A stretch of 25,037 nt of DNA from Priapulus caudatus (lineage: Eukaryota; Priapulida; Priapulimorpha; Priapulimorphida; Priapulidae). Both the position numbers and the translations under genes were made by a program. Below are positions 16,905 to 25,037 of the stretch, piece after piece; position 1 is the stretch's first letter; each line of letters begins with the position of its first letter. Where the stretch lies: NCBI RefSeq assembly GCF_000485595.1, contig NW_014577069.1, positions 971,534 through 996,570 of the forward strand. The letters run 5' to 3'. The notes under the pieces were generated by a model that was given only the letters and a program-made list of their open reading frames with translations, had not been told where the DNA came from and ran no database searches.

Positions 16905-17477
16905 TGGGCGCCATTACCGGAAGTGAATTTTCACTGTGTTGTTAAGTGGCTATGCTGAATAACTGTCGTTATAAATTATACGTGATCCTAATGTATTGAC
17001 CTCCATCATTATCAAATAGAGCAGCTCTGGAAGCTTTACGACAGGCGCGCATGCAAGACCCTGTTACAGTTAATTGCTAAGCCAATTAAGTTTCTTTCAA
17101 ACATCGCGTCTGTTATGTTGCGTTAGCTCTCGGAACATTGAAGGGGCGGTTAAAATTTCTGTCAAAAATTTCGGGGAGCCCCGTCACAATTGTGCGAACG
17201 TTATTCAATTACTCCAAATGCCGCCGGCCCTTAGAAAATCGACAAAATTATAATTTCGCATCTTATCCTATAACAAGAACACAAATTGCAGTGATTGTCT
17301 AGAAAACCCTGTTTAAATAAGCTTGCACAGCGCAAACGCTGATGGTATGGATCGAAGAAAATGGCAAAGATATAAACTAGCGGAGCATGGGATTAATAGA
17401 GGGCCCTTCTTATTAAAGACGTGATTTAATATAAAAATATAAAAACAATTGCGCAAATGATGATACAATAGCAGACA
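16905..17477. other. No gene seen
   Basis: AT-rich unique-looking sequence. I see no open frame with a family signature, no repeat and no RNA gene. The left ~60 bp may still be LINE 5' UTR. Confidence 0.5.
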
Positions 17478-17582
17478 TAGTGATGATAATGACGACGATG
17501 ACGACGTCGACGACTATGACGACTATGACGACGATGACGGCGATTACGGCGACGACGGCGACGATGACAGCGACGACGAATA
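17478..17582 (+). repeat. GAY/GACGAC trinucleotide repeat
   Basis: An imperfect array of GATGAC, GACGAC, GACTAT and GGCGAC triplets, about 35 units. The apparent Met/Thr-rich open frame at 17480 is a product of this triplet structure. Confidence 0.9.
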
Positions 17583-18643
17583 ACAAAGAACTTAATATTA
17601 ATTTATTAGCGTACCGGTGTCAATTACATGTACGTTTATTAATTATGGCGCTTTTCGGTGTGAATAACCCGGTATATTTAATTATTCAGGGAGGGAATTT
17701 GGCACGTTGGCAAGTATAATGCGGTTATACAATCTAGCCCTACTATAATTAACGTGTCAGTGACCAACAACTACAGTACACCGGAAGGACAAACATGGCG
17801 TACGAATGACGCGTATTGTGAGTAGGCATTTTCCCCGACTTCAGTAAATCCGAAACGTGGGTCACCTTTGCGATATGACACCGGTTGAAGACGGTACATT
17901 GAGCTGTACAAGAACATAGTTTGCCGTATACAAACACCAGCTATGTTTACATTATCGAGAGTAAGGCGTAGAAACGTAAACTCGATAACTTCAACCTCCT
18001 CAAGTGATCGAAATACTGCGTGTTTTCGTGCAGTCACGTGTGTTTGTTGGGCGTTTTGAGGGTATCCCTGATTCTGTATGTACGTGTGTTGCTTCATATA
18101 GTATGAAAGAGGTAGTAAAAATTGTTGTACTTAGCATGTGTATAGCATTGACGGCTGAAAATCTCGAGTCGACACTATCCCCGTTTGTGCTATAATAAAT
18201 GATATCGATATTTTATGTCTTCGGCAACCCTCTGCGGCCCTCGAAAGCTCTCCCTGTGACACAACCACTTAACGACCGGCGTCTATGCAGCAGCTACTGC
18301 ACTTTTAGCATCCGCCCTGTATGTAGTCCGCAACGTGCGACGCATGCAGCGTTTTCGCAGCGACACGGGTGAATTATAAACGCATTTACGTGGTCTAACA
18401 CGACAAGGTTCGACAAGGTTCGCGGTAATGGCTTAGTCCACTTACCGCGCTACCCGGCTCGTGAAACTGCCCGAGCGTCAGCCCGACAGCTATTAAACTG
18501 ACAGCAGTCAGTTGCCTCTGCATCATACTTAATTAGCAGTAGATCGGTATAAATTAGCGACCGATATATGAATTCGCGCCCAGACGCAATAAATTGCGGC
18601 ACATCGGAAAGACAGAGAACATCGCGCGATGCTTCATTACCAC
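17583..18643. other. No gene seen
   Basis: Mixed-composition sequence with short frames only (the longest is on the minus strand at 18097-17771, 108 codons, without recognisable motifs). A short tandem of CGACAAGGTT occurs near 18402-18422. I cannot support any gene here. Confidence 0.5.
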
Positions 18644-18644
18644 C

Positions 18645-18675
<31 letters not shown>

Positions 18676-18760
18676 GATCAGGGGTAGCACTAATAGGGAC
18701 TTCCCTATTGATCTACTCCTAATGATATATATGTATATATATATATTATATATATTTATG
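18644..18760. repeat. Two TA dinucleotide tracts
   Basis: TA runs at 18644-18675 and 18724-18757 are separated by about 48 bp of ordinary sequence. They are simple microsatellites. Confidence 0.9.
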
Positions 18761-19373
18761 CGTGCATCGCACTATTGGCAGATGCAAACTAGTCTTGATG
18801 CACGCTATTCACGCCTCCGTTGCATCTATCATGATCAGTGTCCATCCACGAGTAGCGGCTCGTATTCCACGCTTTTAATGGGCAAAGTCATGAGTCGTCG
18901 GTAGTCGCAGCGCACATCTTATACAGCAGCCGGTTAGCGCTCAAAGTATCTCTATATTGCAACTTATGTTGACATTAGTAGCCGATCGTTCTGTCAACAG
19001 ACGGTGCCCGCTCATATAGCTGAGACGGACGGGGGACGTGTGTCGCCGTCGATACCGTCAGGCATTACCGAGAGCCCGTATATTGCTATAGCAGACGGCG
19101 GGAAATCTGGGGGCCGTGTTCGCGAACGCACATAGCGATGTCGCCGCGCGGGCGCTCTCGGTGCACGCATCCATTACAGACGCGCCGGAAAGTTGCCGAT
19201 TCGTTTATCATTCGATCCGGACGTGCGCTACTTCTGTTGATGTTTTCATTTTCGTTATGTTTTTTTCTCCCGTTACCAGTTGTAAAACGGCAGCGCAGCG
19301 CAAGAGAAAGAAAGAGTGAGGTGAGAGAGAGATGGATATAGAGAGAGAATAAATCGAGATAAAGCGAGAAAAA
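18761..19373. other. No gene seen
   Basis: Unique-looking sequence up to the microsatellite. Overlapping frames at 19116-19341 include a short hydrophobic run (FIFVMFF), but there is no gene signature. Confidence 0.45.
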
Positions 19374-19491
19374 GATAGATAGATAGATAGATTAGATAGA
19401 TAGATAGATAGATAGAGATAGTTAGATAGATAAGAGATAGATAGATAGATATGATAGATAGATAGATAGATAATGATAGATGATAGATAAC

Positions 19492-19570
<79 letters not shown>

Positions 19571-19698
19571 GGATAGAATGATAGATAGATAGAGAGATGG
19601 ATAGATGGTAGAGAGAGATAAATCGAGATAAAGCGAGAAAAGAAGATAGATAGATAGTAGAAAAAAGATAGATAGATAAATAGATAGATAGATAGTAG

Positions 19699-19730
<32 letters not shown>

Positions 19731-19772
19731 TAGGTAGATAGATAGATGAGATAGATAGATAAAGATAGATAA

Positions 19773-19808
<36 letters not shown>

Positions 19809-19958
19809 TAGTAGATAGATAGATAGATAGATAGCTGATAGATAGATAGATAGATGAATAGATAGATAGATAGATAGAATAGATAGTATATGAGATAGAA
19901 TAGATAGATGATAGATAGATAGACTAGATAGATAGGATAGATTAGATAGATAGATAGA
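19374..19958 (+). repeat. GATA tetranucleotide array
   Basis: About 585 bp of GATA units, interrupted by single-base slips and by a re-used non-repeat segment (ATAAATCGAGATAAAGCGAG at about 19349 and again at about 19620). On the minus strand it gives a spurious SIYLSIYL-type frame. Confidence 0.95.
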
Positions 19959-20197
19959 TGGATGGATGGATGGACTGATGGATGGATGGATGGATGGATG
20001 TGCTGGGATGGATCCGGATGGATGGATGGATGGATGGAGATGGATGGATGGATGGATGCGATGGATGGATGGATGGATGGATGGATGATGGATGGCATGG
20101 ATGGATGGATGGATGGATGTATGATGGGATGGATGGATGGATGGATGGATGGATGGATGGATGGATGGATGGATGGATGATGGATGCGATGGATTGA
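19956..20197 (+). repeat. GGAT tetranucleotide array
   Basis: The GATA array changes abruptly to GGAT at about 19958 and runs for ~240 bp with a few slips. The related minus-strand reading SIHPSIHP and plus-strand MDGWMDG are artefacts of the repeat. Confidence 0.95.
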
Positions 20198-21021
20198 TCC
20201 TTCGCATCGTCTCCTCTCATCGGTCTATCTATGCTGATACTCTAGTGCTGCTGCTTCGACTCGGTCTTCTATGCTCGTTTCGTACTGTCGCTCTGGTCTC
20301 TGCTCTCTCTTCTCGCTTTCCTATGAGTGCACCTCTGTATGGATGCGTGATACTGACCTGCTCATGGATGTGCTCGGACTGTCATGTGCCTGCGATCGCC
20401 ATCGTTTGACTGTCTGGATGCTTGGATGCGTATGTCTCTCTATGGCTCATTGTCTCTCTTCTGGTATGCGATCGTGATGGCTGCGGATGTCTACTGGTCG
20501 TGCGGTACTGGCTCTGGTCTCCTATGGCTATGCGCCATTGATCGGCTATGTGTATGGATGCGATGTGATGATTCATGATGAGGATTCGTGAATTGGTATG
20601 GGTACTGATGTCTATCTAATTGCTAATGTGATATGACGGCTGGCACGACGGATACGGCTATCGATGTGAGATCTGCTCATTGGATAAGCATCATTGCGTT
20701 AATTCGTGGTCTCTACTGCTCTCTCATCGCTCTCCGCTGCTATCTTTCCGCCATGGCTTGCTAGCGTCGATGCTGTTTCTGTCGCCATATAATATTGAGA
20801 TGGCATTGCAATAGATAAGCTCTCATACGTATCGCGTAGCTATCCTACGATACGTCATAGAGAGATTCAGATGACTACGTTACGTACTCTCTCTCCATAG
20901 ATAGATCGATGATAGTATCGTACTAGATCCAGTCATCTCGAGTACGGCTCCTGCTGCGAGTCTCTCTTGTCCCTCGGCTGGCAATACTCAGATCTCATCT
21001 AATAGAAAGAGGAGATCTTCT
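20198..21021. other. Cryptically simple sequence between microsatellites
   Basis: Rich in CTCT, GGATG and ATGCG motifs without a clean period, with short frames only. It reads like diverged microsatellite flank. No gene is seen. Confidence 0.5.
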
Positions 21022-21066
21022 ATCTATCTATCTATCTATCTTATCTATCTATTCTATCTATCTATC
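21022..21066 (-). repeat. TATC array (GATA on the minus strand)
   Basis: About ten TATC units, the opposite orientation to the GATA array at 19374-19958. The pair could fold as a long inverted repeat with a ~1.1-kb loop. Confidence 0.92.
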
Positions 21067-21199
21067 AAGTCATCCTAGTACCTCATCTAGTATATACTGA
21101 TATATACTATCTAGTTTCAGTCCAACATTGCCAGGACCATCGCGAGCCGACGATCACCACTCCATCCATTCCATCCGATGGCCAAATCCAGTACCGCCC

Positions 21200-21401
21200 C
21201 GCGCCGAGGAGGGAGAGACGGGGAGAAAGAGGGAGGGAGAGAGAGAGACGAGGGAGGGGTGAGAGAGAGGTAGATCAGAGAATGACGTGAGTAAGCGGTA
21301 AAGCATTAGAGAGAGGAGAGAGAGGAGACCTGAGAGGAGAGAGAGAGGGAGAGGAGTAGGCGCAGAGAGATGTTAGAGAGAGACAGTAGATAGATAGATA
21401 G

Positions 21402-21434
<33 letters not shown>

Positions 21435-21662
21435 ATGAGGATAGGGAGAAAGAGAGAGAGAGACCAGAGAAGAAGACAAGACGAGCGAAGAGGAGAGAGA
21501 GACGGAGGGAGAGAGAGAGCAGACGAGAGGAGAGGGAGAGGAGACGTGAGAGAGAGGTAGACAGAGAATGAGTGAGAGCGGAAAGAGAGAGAAGAGAGAG
21601 AGAGAGAGTTAGAGAGATAGAGAGAGAGAGAGGGAGAGAAAGAGAGAGGGAGAGAGAGACTG
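21200..21662 (+). repeat. GA-rich purine tract with internal duplication
   Basis: About 460 bp is almost entirely purine, with a short GATA run at 21387-21428. A diverged unit recurs about 285 bp apart: GAGAGAGGTAGATCAGAGAA at about 21262 and GAGAGAGGTAGACAGAGAAT at about 21550. The minus-strand Ser/Leu-rich frames here are repeat artefacts. Confidence 0.92.
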
Positions 21663-23300
21663 TATACACACAGCAAAATATTACTCGAGAGAATAAATCA
21701 ACTTGAGTAATATAAGTTGAAAGGGAGATTCACGACCATTCGAATATTTTCACGTGAGCGAATGATTAAATGCGATCTTTATATAGTATTTTTACATTAT
21801 TCCCATTCGTGGTGCTCTTTCCCCTATCTCTCTGACAACATCCCTCATGAATCTCACAGGATCCATTCAACAAACGACGGGTAACGTTCAGATTTCTTTG
21901 AAAACTGACTAAAGAGACTATATTGTATTCTCAGTGAATGTAGGAGCCATCATTCGCAGACAGCCAAATGCCCTTTGCTTGCCGACTAAATCGTTCACGC
22001 AATTTATCTCGAAAATTGTTTATATTCCGTGTATCGGATTGAAAGAGAATTTCCGATATGCGGGACGGGTTCAATCATAGTTGTGATTTATTAAACATAA
22101 ATCCTAGGGTGTTTGGCATGCGGAAATCTTTTGCAAGACGCGCACAGGTCGATGGAACGTAGACTGGAATGTCAGTTCGAACTTTCTTCCAATTTTTCTG
22201 CCAGGTCACGAATAGGTCGTCTCTCAGTAGCATCGCATCTTCCATGCATTTTTTCACACCCACGATGCTTTCAGCCATCCGGAATTGTTACCCCCCCACC
22301 CCCTCAATGCCGCAGCGAACTCTCCAGCCACTTCCACTTCAGTGGAAAAACCTATCTGCCTCACTATCCGAATCTGAGGTACCCCCACCGTAGCACCGCA
22401 AACATTAGATTGCTGTCCCACGATGATGGTCTCTCAATAGATGGCTGGATCTATGTGCGAAGGAGCATGACATTGAAGCGAGTCTTGTCCTGTCCTGGTC
22501 TGCCCTGCATGGATGCTCGTCAGTCACACATACCTCCTGCCAACCCCCTTACCCCTGCATAGCTCACAAACGTGCACCGCATCCACGCCGCGCAGGGTAT
22601 CGTGCATACTGCATCGCATGAAGTCTCGTGGCTCCTTGTGAAGTCGGGTACTCCTCCCAAACGAAGAAAAACATCTGTGGGCGGTCTCCAACATCGCGCT
22701 CACGTCTGGTCTATATCTCTACCGGGGGGTTTCCCTGACTCAATGCGCATCGTCCTGATCACTCAATATATCACAACTATGAATTTCCCGGGGGATCGTC
22801 ATTGTCGTTTTTCCTGAATTACACGGCTGAACGTTCCCTAATAAAATTGATTTTTCCACCGTTTTCCTCAACCTGGCGCGGTTTTTCACGCCTCCTCCCC
22901 CTCACTCTGTCTCACGCGTCCACCAGTACGTACTCTTGTTCACCCCCATGTGCCCGTTAACAAATCCTTCGACAACCCGCTTTAAAATTGTATACGGTTG
23001 CTGTAACAATACGCAGCAAAGCTTTCAGAGCGGAGCATTAACAGGACTCTAAGAGGTTGTCGACTGCAAGCAAACGGCGCGGAGAACGCGATACCCGATT
23101 CGATTGTTAAACAGAGAGCTTAACTGCTGTTTATAGTGCACATGGTGCACTCCACACACAAACCAAATTTCCCGACATATTATATACCGTAAGGTTACCG
23201 CAGCTCGAACGCAACGGGCAAACACCGACAGTACTTACGGAGTAACATAATTATAGTAATAAATATCGCAATAATCGCTGTAATACTACTATGATGTGCA
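21663..23300. other. No gene seen with confidence
   Basis: Unique-looking sequence. A 67-codon minus-strand frame (22278-22075: MAESIVGVKKCMEDAMLLRD and on, ending FMFNKSQL) has balanced composition and an AATAAA overlapping its last codons. I recognise no family and see no clear splice site. The plus-strand frames at 22113-22562 and 22572-22817 are antisense to it or unremarkable. Confidence 0.4.
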
Positions 23301-23302
23301 TA

Positions 23303-23325
23303 ATATATATATATATATATATATA
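23303..23325. repeat. TA dinucleotide tract
   Basis: Uninterrupted TA run of about 11 units, a simple microsatellite. Confidence 0.92.
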
Positions 23326-23488
23326 CCAGCGTTATCCCACGCAAGAAACTGCGGTACATGTTCTGATACTATTTCCGACGTACATTCTGCAATTCATATA
23401 CAGATCTGATCTCACGAGTTTTGGAATCCGGACCATATCGTGTCAAGAGCATACACCATTCATATGCATAGAGGCCACATCATGGGTG

Positions 23489-23517
23489 AATAATGACAAA
23501 TGTCATTTGTCATTATT
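23489..23517. repeat. Perfect palindrome, 14-bp arms
   Basis: AATAATGACAAATG, one T, then CATTTGTCATTATT. The arms are perfectly complementary with a one-base centre. Confidence 0.95.
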
Positions 23518-23730
23518 ACCCTCTGGTCACATCAGGCACGCCGGCTAATATACGAGAGATCGTAAACACATGTACGTATTGTTTGTAGTGTTGCCGCTCG
23601 CGCGCCACACAAATCTAGATGCCACATCGCACCAGCAGGGGTCGCTAAAGTAAGTCATTGGTCCTTGGATCGTACAGCAGACACTGCGTAGTTCGGAGGT
23701 GCTGCATCTACGGCGAATAACCTCTACTAC

Positions 23731-23780
23731 TAATATCAGGAGTGTATAATATAATCTACATTATGACACTCCTGCTAATA
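23731..23780. repeat. Imperfect inverted repeat
   Basis: The arm TAATATCAGGAGTGTATAAT (23731-23750) pairs with ATTATGACACTCCTGCTAAT (about 23760-23779), with one bulge and one or two mismatches around a ~9-base loop. Confidence 0.85.
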
Positions 23781-23842
23781 TAACATCTAGGTGGCGCCTT
23801 GACGCGGTTGGCGGGCGTGCGTACATCGATGACGTGAAGAGC

Positions 23843-23901
23843 TATAACCATAGAAATATATAGAGACACAGTCTAGTTAGTATATTATTTCTATGGCTAT
23901 A
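23843..23901. repeat. Inverted repeat, 16-bp arms
   Basis: TATAACCATAGAAATA (23843-23858) pairs with TATTTCTATGGCTATA (23886-23901) with one mismatch; the loop is 27 bases. Confidence 0.9.
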
Positions 23902-24865
23902 ACACATGCACGAGGTGACATGGAGTGTGACGGCTTTCATCGAGGTATCAGACGAAAATCACCCAAGGTATCCTGCGCTGTCAAGGAGGTTTGCGATGGG
24001 TCAACTACTCATTCAGTAAAAAAGTTACAGAAACTGCAATTGGCCTTTACATGTCAACCCAAATTGGAAGTGGCAGTGGCATTTCTTTTGCAGCCTTATA
24101 GGCCACGGGCTTGAAGAGGACGGGTAGGTAGGTGAGCATCTACGGGAAGAGAAGAAAGGGTGTAGACCCGAATCAACTCTATCACTTCTTCTTGGCGTTT
24201 ATCTACTAGAAGTATAACGATTCCTCGAGCTATTGATTAATCGCGATAGTGTTTGACTCGGTAGAAATAAACCGATGGCAAACTAAAAAAACATTACACA
24301 ATGTCAATGATAAAAACAATATAATACACGTTTTCACAAAACATCAATAGTATCGCACTGGTTTTTGAATTACTGCAATAGTATCGGCAAAAGTATTTTA
24401 ATCATCGCGGCGCTATTGCAATAGTCCAATTCCATCCATGCAATAGTCACCACCATTATCCAATGGATCCGCGACCGATAGTCGGTTGTCGCGAAAATAA
24501 AGGGCCGGGACAGCAAATTTAAGAAACGGACTCATAGAAAACGGTCAGCTCATTAGGAACAAGATACATGTCCTGTTCTACAAAACTCTAGGCAAACATC
24601 TAGCAAACGCACGAACCATATATATACGCAGCACGCTATCGAGTAATGCAATTCCCAATAACCAAATGAATCCTTGAAACTCGGATAGTTAAGCTGCTCA
24701 TCGTTTCCGAGATGAAGGCTATCGGTATGTCTATACGATTTCGGGGACAAGACAGATGAGCATCGACAGTGCCAAGCCCGAGTCAGGGGACGTGCCAACA
24801 GACAGAGCGATGAGAAAGAATAAAGAAATCCTTCTATGTGCAAGAAATCACCCTAATATAAAAAA
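23902..24865. other. No gene seen
   Basis: AT-rich sequence with short frames (23893-24114 plus, 24843-24553 minus) lacking any recognisable signature. GCAATAGT-like words recur near 24374-24445. No RNA gene is supported. Confidence 0.45.

Positions 24866-25037
<172 letters not shown>

Noticed and set aside
18390-18440. tRNA gene suggested by GGTTCGA-like words
   Set aside because: GGTTCG occurs in a short tandem CGACAAGGTT repeat; no acceptor stem, A box or cloverleaf could be drawn.
19374-20197. CRISPR array
   Set aside because: The repeats are 4-bp tandem units without spacers, and the window is eukaryotic in character.
19491-20220. Long Ser-Ile-Tyr-Leu / His-Pro-Ser-rich open frames, and the plus-strand MDGW repeats
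   Set aside because: These are translations of the GATA and GGAT tetranucleotide arrays; a 4-bp unit read in triplets gives 12-bp periodic peptides. There is no coding evidence.
21275-21676. Leu/Ser-rich minus-strand frames
   Set aside because: They result from the complement (CT-rich) of the GA tract.

Overview
The window looks like repeat-dense, non-coding genomic DNA from a metazoan, most likely an aquatic invertebrate. The signs are an L1/Tx1-type LINE, a Ty3/Gypsy retrotransposon with a tRNA-Pro-type primer site, hAT pieces, TTAGGG-type telomeric hexamers and long GATA/GGAT/GA microsatellites. There is no operon structure, and I found no host protein gene or RNA gene I can support. I cannot name the species.

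The left two thirds (about 1-16900) is a stack of nested mobile elements. (1) The outer layer is a minus-strand LINE. ORF1 lies at about 16900-15847 and the ORF2 endonuclease at 15107-13727. The ORF2 reverse transcriptase lies at 3845-2250. The LINE loses its 3' end at about 2250. (2) A Ty3/Gypsy element (3846-13726, plus strand) sits in ORF2. It has ~234-bp LTRs, PBS, PPT and a 4-bp TATA duplication, and the LINE frame continues exactly across the site. It reads LTR - PBS - gag - CCHC knuckle - MYND finger - protease - RT - RNase H - integrase - PPT - LTR, broken by frameshifts and stops. (3) Inside the Gypsy element are a 630-bp insert in RNase H (7-bp duplication, in-frame across the site), the 3' end of a hAT transposon (8988-9512) and a CAGTG-ended hAT-like non-autonomous element (about 10218-10801). 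(4) A 216-bp inverted-repeat element whose core is telomeric hexamers sits at the ORF1 start region of the LINE, flanked by an 8-bp duplication.

Positions 1-2245 repeat 9806-12075. The integrase part is in direct orientation, but the first ~790 bp is inverted relative to the second copy. The copies differ by many small indels, so a duplicated and rearranged locus or a misassembly at a contig end are both possible.

The right third (16905-25037) has no recognisable gene. It holds a GAY trinucleotide repeat, TA repeats, an ~820-bp GATA-to-GGAT array, a ~460-bp GA-rich purine tract, a cluster of three short palindromes near 23.5-23.9 kb, and a terminal GATA/GA repeat running into the window end.
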